Assembly (NCBI GenBank): GCA_035602605.1
Contig: DATNLZ010000102.1
Location: 1 to 64,000, forward strand
Direction of reading: 5' to 3'
Origin: DASQHY01 sp035602605
GTDB taxonomy: Bacteria > Acidobacteriota > Terriglobia > Acidiferrales > UBA7541
DNA: 64,000 bases
The notes under the pieces were generated by a model that worked only from the letters and a program-made list of their open reading frames with translations, was not told where the DNA came from and made no database searches. Of this stretch, positions 46,993 through 56,056 are shown one piece after another (positions within the stretch are counted from its first letter, which is position 1; each line of letters starts with the position of its first letter). The position numbers were made by a program, and so were the translations under genes.

Positions 46993-47345
46993 AGTTCTAA
47001 CCCCCAGAAATCCATTTCCGGCGTCACGAGTTCAACGCCTACTTCCCAACCTTCTTGGCGCGGATTGCCTTTCCAGACCACAACCCCGGCATTCGAAATC
47101 TTTGTGGCTAAATTCGTCACTTGGACCCGCTGCTCAAGGTTAAGCTCGGCTCGGAGTACAACCATGCAACCGTACGGATTGACGATGCGCGTATTCGCTT
47201 GGGCGCGGACTTTTTGCCCCGAAGCGTCGGTCCATTCGATCAGCACCAGGACGCGTGAATTCAGCCGTACGCCGCGGCGCTTTTGCCGCTGTTTAGCGGC
47301 AAGAGAAGCTTCCTTGCGAAAGCTAGCAAAGGAATTCTTTGGCAT
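46989..47345 (-). CDS. PilZ-domain-like protein B
   Basis: The 118-residue protein has a basic N-terminus (AAKQRQKRRGVRLNSRVLVLIEW), then strands with RIVNPYGCMVVL, where the canonical NxSxxG is NPYGC-like, and a late WKGNPRQEGWEVGVELV resembling the end of PilZ domains. It pairs with the downstream PilZ-like gene by a 4-nt overlap. c-di-GMP binding is uncertain because both motifs are degenerate. Confidence 0.6.
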   Translation of the reverse strand: MPKNSFASFRKEASLAAKQRQKRRGVRLNSRVLVLIEWTDASGQKVRAQANTRIVNPYGCMVVLRAELNLEQRVQVTNLATKISNAGVVVWKGNPRQEGWEVGVELVTPEMDFWGLEL

Positions 47346-47507
47346 GGAACGATGCTAGGTAAGCGGAAAGGAGTGGTCAATAGTACGCGACCTAACGGTT
47401 ATGGGAACATATGACACTGAAGCGCGGTTAGCCGCCGGCGCAGCGAAACACTGCCGGACAAAACGGCCCGGTGATCCGGCAAACTACCGTTGTAGATTCG
47501 GTAGTCT

Positions 47508-50500
47508 TCAGTCCGCAGATTGCACGACCGGTGCCGGGTGCTTGCCGGTGGCGCGGCTGATCCAGCCGCGGAACCCTTCCATATAAATGTAAAAGACTGG
47601 CGTGAGATATAGCGTCACTACTTGCGAGAACAGCAGCCCGCCGACCACAGCCAGGCCCAGTGGACGACGCGCTGCGGCACCGGCACCAAATCCAAGCGCG
47701 ATCGGCAGTGTACCCATGAGCGCGGCCATCGTCGTCATCATGATTGGCCGAAAGCGCACCAGGCATCCGCGATATATGGCCTCGGCAGGTGCAAGATTGT
47801 TTTCGCGCTGCGTCTCAATGGCGAAATCAATCATCATGATCGCGTTCTTCTTGACGATGCCCACCAGCAAAATCACGCCGACGAACGCGTAAAGGTTCAG
47901 CTCGGCATGGAACAATTTCAGCGTCAGCAGTGCGCCGAATCCCGCCGAGGGTAATCCGGAGAGAATTGTCAGCGGATGGATGAAACTTTCATAGAGCACT
48001 CCGAGCACAATATAAATTACGAGAATGGCCATCAGCAGGAGAATCCCCAAACCGGAAAGCGATGACTCGAAGGCCTGCGCGGTGCCCTGGAAGCTCGTGC
48101 TGATCGTGGCCGGGAGCGAGGTGCGCGCGAGATTCTGCACCGAGGGTACGGCGTCGCCGAGCGCTGTGCCGGGCTTCAGGTTAAACGACAACGTGACCGC
48201 CGGAAGCTGGCCAAGATGATTCACCGTCAGCGGGCCGTAGGTTGGATTGAGCCGCGCCACGGAATCAAGCGGCACCAACTGACCGGCCGCCGCACGAACG
48301 TACAAGAGCGAAAGCGCTGCGGTATCAAGTTGATATTTTGGTGCGAGCTCCATGATCACGCGATATTCATTGTTGGGCGCGTAGATAGTGGAAATCTGGC
48401 GGGCTCCGTAACTGGTGTAAAGAGCGTCTTCAACCTTCTGCGCTGAAAGGCCGAGCGCCGCCGCTTTGTCGCGGTCGATGACCACATTGACCTGCGGATT
48501 CTTGATCAGCAAATCGCTGTTGACGTCCTGCAACCCAGGCAGCTCGCGCAACTTTTTTTCGAAGTCCGCCGCCGCGCGGTAGAGTTCTTGGGTATCAGGG
48601 CTTTGCAGTGTGAATTGGTAAAGCGCTTTGGTGAGGTTGCCTCCTACGCGAATCGGCGGCAGGACCTGCGGATAAGCGCGTATCCCCGGCACGACCGCAA
48701 GCGCCGGCCGTAGCATCTGCACAATTTGATCCGCTGGCGGGCGATCCTTGGGCTTCAAGCGCATAAACATGATTCCCGTGTTGACGCTTCCTGCTGCGCC
48801 CCGTCCCCCGCTGCCCACGCTTGAAAAAACATTTTGTACATACGGATTGCGCAGAACGATATCGATCAGTTGCTTCTGGTGATCAACCATCGCTTCGAAG
48901 GAGATGCCTTCGGCTGCCTCGGTAAACGTAAAAATTGCGCCGGTATCTTCGTTGGGAAGAAATCCTTTGGGAATTTCGCGCGCGAGCTCAATCGTCCCCA
49001 GCAGCAATAAAGAAGACACCAACATAGTCGCGAACCGGTGCCGTAGGGCCATGCGCAGCGTGACGTCGTATCCGCGCTCGAGTGCCTGGTGACCCCGCTC
49101 GAAAGCGTTGAAGAGCGCGCCGTGCTTTTGTTCCTTGCCCGGGCGCAGGAAGCGGCTGCATAGCATCGGCGTCAGGGTCAGCGAGACAACCCCTGAAACG
49201 AGAATGGCCGCTCCGATCGTCACCGCGAATTCATGCAGCAAGCGCCCAAGAATCCCGCCCATAAATAGCACCGGGATAAACACCGCTGCGAGCGACAGCG
49301 TCATCGAAATAATCGTGAAGCCCACCTGCCGCGAACCGTTGTACGCGGCCTGCATCACTGGTTCGCCTTCCTCAATGTGGCGAACGATATTTTCGAGCAT
49401 GACGATGGCGTCGTCGACAACGAAGCCCACCGACAGCGTCAGTGCCATTAACGACAAATTGTCGAGCGAATAGCCGAGCAGATACATCACCGCAAACGTT
49501 CCAACAATAGACATCGGCAGCGCGAGGCTGGGAATGATCGTCGCCGAAAGATTACGCAGAAATAAAAAAATGACCATGACCACCAGAAAAATGGTGAGAA
49601 GCAGCGTGAACTTGACGTCGCTTACCGAATCGCGAATCGAAATGGAGCGATCGTTAAGCGTCTCGAGAAAAATCGATGCCGGAAGCTGCGCGCGGAACGT
49701 TGGCATCAGCTTTTTGATGTTGTCGACGACCGCAACTGTGTTGGTGCCGGGCTGCCGTTGGACAGCCAAAATAACGGAACGCTGGCCGTTGAACCAGCTC
49801 GCCACTTTATTATTTTCAACGCTGTCGACCACCTGGCCGAGCTCTTCCAGGCGCACCGGAGCATTATTGCGATAGGCGACCACCACCGGCCGGTACGCAG
49901 CGGCATTGGTGAGCTGTCCGGTCGCCTGCACGGTGACCGCTTTGTGGCTGCCCCACAGGGTGCCCGTCGGCAAATTCACGTTCGCGCTTTGCACCGCGGC
50001 TTGCACTTCATCGATGCCGATATGCCGCGTGGCCAGCTCGCGAGGATCCAGCTGTATGCGCACGGCGTACTTTTGTGAGCCATACACGACCACTTGCGCA
50101 ACTCCGCTTACCATCGAAATTCGCTGCGACAAAAACGTTTCCGCGTATTCATCGACTTGCGAAAGCGGCAGCGTCTTCGAACCCAGCGCCAAGTACAAAA
50201 TTGGCTGGTCGGCCGGATTCACTTTTGAAAACGAAGGCGGGCTCGGCATGCCCTGCGGAAGTTGCGCCGACGCTTGCGTGATGGCGGTCTGTACGTCCTG
50301 CGCGGCGGCATCCAAGCTGCGGCTCAGCGTGAATTGCAGCGTGATCTGCGTTGCACCCAGGAGGTTCGTCGAGGTCATTGAGTCGAGCCCTTGGATCGTC
50401 GAAAACTGGCGCTCGAGCGGTGTAGCCACCGAGGACGCCATCGTTTCCGGACCCGCGCCGGGCAAGCTCGCAAAAACTAGAATGGTCGGAAAATCTACGT

Positions 50501-50615
50501 TGGGTAGGTCATTCACCGGCAGCGCATAATAGGCCACGATGCCGAACATCAAAATCGCCAGCATGACCAGCGTCGTTGCAATCGGTCGTCGAATAAAAAA
50601 ATCAGAAATGCTCAT
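47508..50615 (-). CDS. RND (HAE1) multidrug efflux permease
   Basis: The 1035-residue permease starts MSISDFFIRRPIATTLV and has the MdtB/MdtC-type layout of 12 membrane segments and two large periplasmic loops. The proton-relay region VVDDAIVMLENIVRHIEEGE is intact. It exports drugs or other hydrophobic compounds with a periplasmic adaptor. Its ATG overlaps the adaptor stop by 4 nt. No outer-membrane channel gene is in the window, so a TolC-like partner must be elsewhere. Confidence 0.92.
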   Translation of the reverse strand: MSISDFFIRRPIATTLVMLAILMFGIVAYYALPVNDLPNVDFPTILVFASLPGAGPETMASSVATPLERQFSTIQGLDSMTSTNLLGATQITLQFTLSRSLDAAAQDVQTAITQASAQLPQGMPSPPSFSKVNPADQPILYLALGSKTLPLSQVDEYAETFLSQRISMVSGVAQVVVYGSQKYAVRIQLDPRELATRHIGIDEVQAAVQSANVNLPTGTLWGSHKAVTVQATGQLTNAAAYRPVVVAYRNNAPVRLEELGQVVDSVENNKVASWFNGQRSVILAVQRQPGTNTVAVVDNIKKLMPTFRAQLPASIFLETLNDRSISIRDSVSDVKFTLLLTIFLVVMVIFLFLRNLSATIIPSLALPMSIVGTFAVMYLLGYSLDNLSLMALTLSVGFVVDDAIVMLENIVRHIEEGEPVMQAAYNGSRQVGFTIISMTLSLAAVFIPVLFMGGILGRLLHEFAVTIGAAILVSGVVSLTLTPMLCSRFLRPGKEQKHGALFNAFERGHQALERGYDVTLRMALRHRFATMLVSSLLLLGTIELAREIPKGFLPNEDTGAIFTFTEAAEGISFEAMVDHQKQLIDIVLRNPYVQNVFSSVGSGGRGAAGSVNTGIMFMRLKPKDRPPADQIVQMLRPALAVVPGIRAYPQVLPPIRVGGNLTKALYQFTLQSPDTQELYRAAADFEKKLRELPGLQDVNSDLLIKNPQVNVVIDRDKAAALGLSAQKVEDALYTSYGARQISTIYAPNNEYRVIMELAPKYQLDTAALSLLYVRAAAGQLVPLDSVARLNPTYGPLTVNHLGQLPAVTLSFNLKPGTALGDAVPSVQNLARTSLPATISTSFQGTAQAFESSLSGLGILLLMAILVIYIVLGVLYESFIHPLTILSGLPSAGFGALLTLKLFHAELNLYAFVGVILLVGIVKKNAIMMIDFAIETQRENNLAPAEAIYRGCLVRFRPIMMTTMAALMGTLPIALGFGAGAAARRPLGLAVVGGLLFSQVVTLYLTPVFYIYMEGFRGWISRATGKHPAPVVQSAD

Positions 50616-51862
50616 GGCCGGCCCTGCGGACTTGCTTGCGGACTTGGCGCCCCACTCCCTGGCGGGACCTGCTGGCTTACCGGCGCGTTCTTGATTTCGA
50701 CTTTTGCGCCTGGCGATAGCCGCAATTGCCCATCGACAACCACCGTCTCGCCCGGCCGCAACCCGCTCGTCACAATGGTTTCGTTGCCCACGGTTCTGCC
50801 TGTTGTCACCGGGCGTAGCTGCGCGGCGTTATCCGATCCCACCACGTAGACGAATTGCCCATTTTGCCCCACTCCGATCGCTGGGGCAGGCGTGACCACC
50901 GCGTTCGCCTCCGAGGTCAGGCGCATCACCACAGTGACAAATTGCCCCGGCCAGAGTTTGCGCCGCTCGTTGGAAAATGTAGCTTTCATGTGAATCGTGC
51001 CCGTGCTCGCGTCCACGGTGTTATCGATGAACGTAAGTTTGCCCGTATCAAAAGCCGCGGTCTCATCGGAAATTTGCGCCGTCACCCGCAATTGCCCGGC
51101 GCCCATATACTGCTTCACCGCCGGCAGGTTTTGCTCCGGCACCGCAAAATTCACGTAGATGGGTGACAGCTGATTGATCACCACAAGAATCGGCAGATCA
51201 TTGGCCTTCACTAAGTTCCCCGGATAGACCAACACGCTCCCGGTGCGCCCATCGATCGGCGAAGTAATCTCGCAATACGTCAGATTGAGTTTAGCGTTAT
51301 CAATCGTGGCTTTATCGGCACGCAGTGCCGCTTCTTGCGAATCCGCCTCCGCGCGAATCGTGTCATATTGATCGCGCGGCACGATTCCCTGTTCGAACAG
51401 CTGTGCGTAGCGCCCTGCTTGCATACGTACGTTCTGCGCCTTGGCTTTGTCGCGCTCGAGCGCCGCTTCCGCTTGCTGCAGCGCAACCTCAAAAGGACGC
51501 TTGTCAATCTCAAACAGCAACTGGCCTTTGCGCACGTCCTGGCCTTCGCGGAAATGCACTGACTGCACGATTCCGGTGACTTGGGCCTTCAGCGACACGT
51601 TGGAATACGCCTCGACATTCCCTACCGCGCGCACCTCCACCGGCATACTTTTCTGCAGCACTTTACCGACCACAACCGGCACGGGCGGAGCGGCAGGCGC
51701 GGCGGCCTGCGGCTTCGCACACCCCACGACGCTCGCGACAAGGGACACGACCAGAGCGGTGCAGCAAATGGAAGCAGGCCGTATCTTGCCTACACCTTGC
51801 CCGAAACTGGTTGCACCCGGGTGCTTGTCAGACAACAAAGGCCTGTACGCTGATCTCTGCAA
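50612..51862 (-). CDS. RND periplasmic adaptor (membrane fusion) lipoprotein
   Basis: The 416-residue protein has a lipobox ending VVGC at Cys48, so it is probably a lipoprotein, followed by a Pro/Ala-rich stretch. The MdtA/AcrA-like barrel-lipoyl-hairpin order follows: VGNVEAYSNVSLKAQVTGIV, FREGQDVRKGQLLFEID, and a coiled-coil AEAALERDKAKAQNVRMQAGR. It links the inner-membrane permease to an outer-membrane channel. The C-terminal tail is Pro/Ser-rich. Coupled by a 4-nt overlap to the permease gene. Confidence 0.88.
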   Translation of the reverse strand: MQRSAYRPLLSDKHPGATSFGQGVGKIRPASICCTALVVSLVASVVGCAKPQAAAPAAPPVPVVVGKVLQKSMPVEVRAVGNVEAYSNVSLKAQVTGIVQSVHFREGQDVRKGQLLFEIDKRPFEVALQQAEAALERDKAKAQNVRMQAGRYAQLFEQGIVPRDQYDTIRAEADSQEAALRADKATIDNAKLNLTYCEITSPIDGRTGSVLVYPGNLVKANDLPILVVINQLSPIYVNFAVPEQNLPAVKQYMGAGQLRVTAQISDETAAFDTGKLTFIDNTVDASTGTIHMKATFSNERRKLWPGQFVTVVMRLTSEANAVVTPAPAIGVGQNGQFVYVVGSDNAAQLRPVTTGRTVGNETIVTSGLRPGETVVVDGQLRLSPGAKVEIKNAPVSQQVPPGSGAPSPQASPQGRP

Positions 51863-51985
51863 TCACAATCTCCTGAAAACAGCTGATAATACTGGAGGAA
51901 ACCTCTATCGTACATCGTGCGGGGAACTCAATCAAAGGCACACCAAAGTCCGGTAGTGGGTCCGTTTGGATTGCCGCGTAACGCT

Positions 51986-52372
51986 CTAAGCGCTTAGTTG
52001 CTGCACGAACCGTAAGGTGTTCCCGTCGGGATCTTGCACGTAGAACTCGCGCGTCCCCCAGCTCTGATCAATTGGGCCTTCGTGAACCGCCTCAGGGGCG
52101 TCCGGGTTGCCTGGCGTCTTCAGCCCTCGCGCTCGGAGCTTGCGAAACAAGGCTTCGACCTCGCCCGTCTGCACAACGATCGCCTGTCCGAACGTGCCGT
52201 CTCCGTTATGGCTTGAGAGAATCAGCGAGTCGCCTTCTCGCATGAGGACGCTAAAGGACGGATCACTGTTGTCGTCATCCCCGTCGACCCACTCGAAGTC
52301 TAGGACCTTTGTGTAGAAAGCGATCGACGCCTCCATGCATCTGCAGCGGACGGTTGGGATGATTGCCACCAT
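51986..52372 (-). CDS. VOC (glyoxalase/bleomycin-resistance) family protein
   Basis: The roughly 128-residue protein has the VOC pattern SIAFYTKVLDFEW, VVQTGEVEALFRKLRARG, and a C-terminal EFYVQDPDGNTLRFVQ with a metal-ligand Glu at TREFY. Members include glyoxalases, dioxygenases and resistance proteins; the substrate is unknown. An upstream start would add 26 residues; the choice of the ATG at 52372 puts the fold start in its usual place, although the AGGAGG site abuts it unusually closely. Confidence 0.75.
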   Translation of the reverse strand: MVAIIPTVRCRCMEASIAFYTKVLDFEWVDGDDDNSDPSFSVLMREGDSLILSSHNGDGTFGQAIVVQTGEVEALFRKLRARGLKTPGNPDAPEAVHEGPIDQSWGTREFYVQDPDGNTLRFVQQLSA

Positions 52373-52450
52373 CCTCCTAACGGGCCAGCGATGTTCAAAC
52401 TGACCCACTACCCAAAGTCCTTGCAGCGTGTAGCGTACACTCAGCACCAC

Positions 52451-52951
52451 CCCTCTGCTTACATCGATGCCGCACGCCCCAAAAAGTAACGCAGGTTGCT
52501 GCTCGGCAGTCCCCTAGGCGGACCCGTTCCTCGATATAAACGCAGCTGCCGCCGGAAAAGTAACGCGGCTCACGCATTTCTTGGACGGATCGCGCAAACG
52601 GTCGGTTGCGTCTTGCAACTTCTTTACATACACCGGCCGGAAATTCGGGTTGAAGCATTCCAGGAGTTTCAACAGCAGTTCGAAAACCCACAGCCGGTTG
52701 TCTTTATAGCGCTCAGTCCTAGTATAATTTTCTACAAGAACGTTCTGCAAACCCCTTAAGAATCAGACTCTTCCAAATCAAAGAACGTAACGCTAGAGTC
52801 GTTTAGAATCATCCACTCTGTTAAAAAAGCGCCTGGGAGGGTCCCCGCCCTGCGGGGAATAGCGTAGACACAACATCTGTGGCTGATTAGAATTCGAGTC
52901 GGCCGCAGACCCCGCGATACGAAGCGCCTTGAAGCTTGACCGAGGATTACA
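52451..52951. other. Gap of about 500 bp, no confident gene
   Basis: Between the VOC gene (minus) and the FAH gene (plus). One minus-strand frame (52514-52750, TTG start) has a plausible amino-acid mix but matches nothing I know, and is not called. An ATG-start plus frame at 52496 overlaps it. The right half is the likely promoter region of the FAH operon. Confidence 0.45.
52842..52858. other. Perfect 7-bp hairpin upstream of the FAH operon
   Basis: TCCCCGC, a CCT loop, and GCGGGGA form a strong stem about 95 nt upstream of the FAH start. There is no U-run on either strand, so it is not a standard terminator. It could be an operator or a leader hairpin; role unknown. Confidence 0.4.
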
Positions 52952-53965
52952 ATGAAATTAGTGACGTTTCAAGAACACAGTAGAAGAAGTCGCATCGGCG
53001 CGCTCACCGCAGACGGTCATATTGTTGACCTCAATGCCGCCTATGCCCTCTACCTACGCAATGCGCAGAACGAGGGTGCTTTCTACGCCTTGGCCGATGC
53101 CCGCGTCCCGGCGGACATGCGCGGCCTCTTTGACCATGGCGATCGCGGCGTTGAAGCGGCCCGCGCCGCGCTCGACTATGCTGTGAAGGAAGGACCGGAA
53201 CGGACCGGACCCTCCGGCGAAGCGATATTTTTCCGGCGTGACGCAGTGAAGATCAAAGCACCCATCCAGCCGAAGAAATTCTTTCACACCGCTGGAAATT
53301 TCCGCGAGCATCATGAAGAAGCGCAAAAAGCCGGCTTCTCTCACCCGGTTCTCCCTTGGATTGTCTTTTTCCAAAACGTGGACGCCATCATCGGCCCGGA
53401 TGAACCGATTATCTATCCCCAGCATCTCACCGAGGAGCTCGACTACGAACTCGAGCTGGCCGTCGTGCTCAAGAAATCCGGCAAACATTTCTCCGCCACA
53501 GACGCTCGCGACTACATTGGCGGCTATGTGATCTTCAATGACGTGACCGCGCGTGATATTCAGCGCCGCGAAATGAAATCGGGTGTCTTCAGTTTCTGCA
53601 AGGGGATTGACAGCTTCTGCCCGCTTGGCCCGCACATCGTGACCGCCGACGAAATTCCCAATCCCAACAACCTAGCGATGGAGCTGCGCGTCAATGGAAC
53701 AATGCGCCAGCAATCGCATTCCAGCAAAATGTCCGTGACCATCCCCGAAATTCTGGCGCACTATTCTCCAATGGGCTATAGCGCTGGCGACGTGCTCTCG
53801 ACCGGCACGGTTTCCGGCGTCGCGGCGTTCAGCGGGGATCCCAAATCGCTCTACTTGAAGCCCGGTGACGTGGTCGAATGCGAGATTGAAAAAATCGGCG
53901 TGCTACGAAATCCTGTCGTTGCCTGGAAGGACATCCACGGCAGCAAATCCATGGTCGCGGCCTGA
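52952..53965 (+). CDS. Fumarylacetoacetate hydrolase (FAH)-family enzyme
   Basis: The 337-residue protein has an N-terminal domain (1-110) and a FAH core: KKFFHTAGNFREHHEEA, the metal-binding ELDYELELAVVLKK and FNDVTARDIQRRE, then STGTVSGVAAFSG and LKPGDVVECEIEKIG. These enzymes cleave or decarboxylate beta-diketo or oxo-acid intermediates in aromatic and heterocycle catabolism. It begins the plus arm of the right-end locus; the isopropylmalate-synthase-like gene follows 36 nt later. Substrate unknown. Confidence 0.87.
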   Translation: MKLVTFQEHSRRSRIGALTADGHIVDLNAAYALYLRNAQNEGAFYALADARVPADMRGLFDHGDRGVEAARAALDYAVKEGPERTGPSGEAIFFRRDAVKIKAPIQPKKFFHTAGNFREHHEEAQKAGFSHPVLPWIVFFQNVDAIIGPDEPIIYPQHLTEELDYELELAVVLKKSGKHFSATDARDYIGGYVIFNDVTARDIQRREMKSGVFSFCKGIDSFCPLGPHIVTADEIPNPNNLAMELRVNGTMRQQSHSSKMSVTIPEILAHYSPMGYSAGDVLSTGTVSGVAAFSGDPKSLYLKPGDVVECEIEKIGVLRNPVVAWKDIHGSKSMVAA

Positions 53966-54001
53966 TTGAAATCTGACTGACTACGAAAAAAAACGAGAGC
54001 G

Positions 54002-55207
54002 ATGACGGCCCCACAACCATCCACAAGCGGAACCTGGACGAGTGCCTTGAACGAGAGCCCGGCGATTCAGTCCCCTTTCGAGCATGCCGGACCGGTCAAA
54101 TTTTACGACACGACATTGCGCGATGGCGAACAGAGCGTTGGCATCGTGCTCCCTCCCGCACAAAAGTTGGAAATCGCCAGAGCCTTGGACGCGCTAGGCG
54201 TCGGCCGTATCGAAGCGGGCTTTCCGCGCGTTTCTGCCGATGATGCCGAAGCGTTCAAGCTCATTGCCGGCGCCGGATTGAAGGCTGAGGTCTGGGGATT
54301 TTCGCGCGCGGTCCGCGGTGATGTGGACGAGTTGCTGCGGCTTGGCGCGCGCGCCGCGGTCATCGAAGCTCCCACCAGCTCGATCAAGCTCGCGGCCTAT
54401 GGCATCTCCGCAGACCAGTCGCGGCGTCGCGTGGGCGATGCGGTCGGCTACGCTCGCTCGCATGGCGTAAAGGTGATGTTCTTTTCCGTGGACGGAACAC
54501 GCACCAAACTCTCCGAGCTAAAAAGTTTTTATCGCACGGCGCTCGATGCCGGCGCGGAAGAGCTTGCCGTGGTCGATACGATTGGCGCGTGCGGACCGGA
54601 AGCGGTCGAGTTTCTCGTGCGTGAAGTCCGCGAATGGGTTGGCTCGAGTGTTCCGCTGCATTTCCATGGGCACAACGATTTTGGCTTGGCGACCGCGTGC
54701 GCCATTGCCGCGGTGCGCGGTGGCGCTCAATGGATTCAGGGCACGATCAATGGAATGGGCGAGCGCGCCGGCAATGCCGATATCGGTGAAATCGCGCTGG
54801 CCTTGCGCACTCTTTATAACGTGAATGTCGAGCTTGATCTCACAAAAATTCGCGAAGTTTCCCGTATCGTTTGTAAAGCTTCGGGATACCAAGTCGAACC
54901 GTGGAAACCGGTGGTCGGCGAAAATTTATTTATGCGCGAAAGTGGTGCAGTCGCCAGCCAGTTTCACATCCCCGAGGCTATTGAGCCTTTCTCTGCCGAC
55001 CTCGTCGGGGCGACGCGCAGCGTCGTCCTTGGCAAAAAGAGCGGTCTCGATAGTATCGCCATCAAGTGTAAAGAACTGGGCATCGAGGTCCCCATCGAAA
55101 AACACCCTGCCGTTCTTGCAGGTGTGAAGCAACTCGGAACCCAGCAGCGCCGGCTCGTCACCGACGCGGAATTCCGCGAAATTATTGCCGCTCAGGGAAA
55201 GCCGTAA
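54002..55207 (+). CDS. DRE-TIM metallolyase: isopropylmalate/homocitrate/citramalate-synthase-like
   Basis: The 401-residue protein starts with a variable 30-residue tail, then the TIM barrel signature FYDTTLRDGEQS (Arg40, Asp41), the metal His pair in HFHGHND and GTINGMGERAGN. It lacks the C-terminal LeuA regulatory domain, so it is nearer to NifV/homocitrate-synthase-like or lyase members than to LeuA. It could condense acetyl-CoA with a 2-oxo acid or work in the retro direction. Followed after 9 nt by the TDO-like gene, so clearly one operon. No other leucine-pathway genes are near, arguing against leucine synthesis. Confidence 0.82.
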   Translation: MTAPQPSTSGTWTSALNESPAIQSPFEHAGPVKFYDTTLRDGEQSVGIVLPPAQKLEIARALDALGVGRIEAGFPRVSADDAEAFKLIAGAGLKAEVWGFSRAVRGDVDELLRLGARAAVIEAPTSSIKLAAYGISADQSRRRVGDAVGYARSHGVKVMFFSVDGTRTKLSELKSFYRTALDAGAEELAVVDTIGACGPEAVEFLVREVREWVGSSVPLHFHGHNDFGLATACAIAAVRGGAQWIQGTINGMGERAGNADIGEIALALRTLYNVNVELDLTKIREVSRIVCKASGYQVEPWKPVVGENLFMRESGAVASQFHIPEAIEPFSADLVGATRSVVLGKKSGLDSIAIKCKELGIEVPIEKHPAVLAGVKQLGTQQRRLVTDAEFREIIAAQGKP

Positions 55208-55216
55208 GGAGTTTAA

Positions 55217-55957
55217 GTGGACCGCAAACATTTCTACGAAATGATGAATGGCGAGGGCACGCTCGACTACGAACTGTACCTCAACACCAAATCACTGCTC
55301 TCCTGTCAGAAACCATTTGCCGAGCTCTGCAACCGAGACGAGCTACAATTCCAAGTGGTCCACCAGGTCGAAGAGCTTTGGATGAAGCTGATCGGCTATA
55401 CGCTCCTCGATATCGACGATTATTTGCAGCAGGAAAACACCAATCGCGTTCTCACGCTATTTCGCCGCGTGCACATCGCGCAGCAATTGATGATTGACCA
55501 GATCGCGCTGCTCGAAACGATGTCGCCGAAGGAATATCAGGAAATCCGCTTGGGGCTCGGCAACGGCAGCGGCCAGGAATCGCCCGGCTTTCGCACCCTT
55601 CTTAAAATGTACCAGCCGATTTGGAATTCTTTTAAGGAGCGCTATTTAGATAAACACGGCCTCACCGTGGAAAAAATCTACAATTCTGAGTACGCGCATG
55701 GCGATGCGTATATGGTCGCTGAAGCCCTCGCCGAGTTCGACGAGCTTTTCCAAAAATTCCGCTACCATCACATGCAGTTGATTTTTCGCACCATCGGAAT
55801 CAGCGCTAAATCGCTCAAGGGCCGGCCCGTCGAAATACTCGAAGAAGGCATGCGCCAGCAATTTTTCCCCGATCTGTGGGAAATCCGTCACAAGATGACG
55901 GACCTGTGGGGCAGCCGGTACGGCGTAAAACGCGAACCGCTGGGCGGGCACCATTAA
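55217..55957 (+). CDS. Divergent tryptophan 2,3-dioxygenase-family hemoprotein
   Basis: The 246-residue protein begins at GTG behind an AAGGAG site. It has the TDO core: DELQFQVVHQVEELWMKL with the distal His49, and the heme-ligand region FRYHHMQLIFRTIG, where His185 aligns with the proximal His. Two substrate elements differ from canonical TDO. SGFQSxQxR is SGQESPGFR, and the GTGGSSG loop after RTIG is absent, replaced by SAKSLKGRPVEILEEG. Canonical TDO opens the indole ring of L-Trp to N-formylkynurenine; this member may oxidise another aromatic. No kynureninase or formamidase gene is nearby. Operon with FAH and the synthase-like gene. Confidence 0.78.
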   Translation: MDRKHFYEMMNGEGTLDYELYLNTKSLLSCQKPFAELCNRDELQFQVVHQVEELWMKLIGYTLLDIDDYLQQENTNRVLTLFRRVHIAQQLMIDQIALLETMSPKEYQEIRLGLGNGSGQESPGFRTLLKMYQPIWNSFKERYLDKHGLTVEKIYNSEYAHGDAYMVAEALAEFDELFQKFRYHHMQLIFRTIGISAKSLKGRPVEILEEGMRQQFFPDLWEIRHKMTDLWGSRYGVKREPLGGHH

Positions 55958-56056
55958 AACGCCGTCACCATCACCAGTGCATGGGCGGACCCGCGGCCCA
56001 AAGACCCTCCACGTCTTCTGCAAGGTCACCACGCAGGCGCCACGGAGAAAATACAA

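Noticed and set aside
52514..52750. Minus-strand ORF of 78 codons in the gap before the FAH gene
   Set aside because: TTG start, poor ribosome site and no family match. Amino-acid mix is plausible but evidence is not enough.
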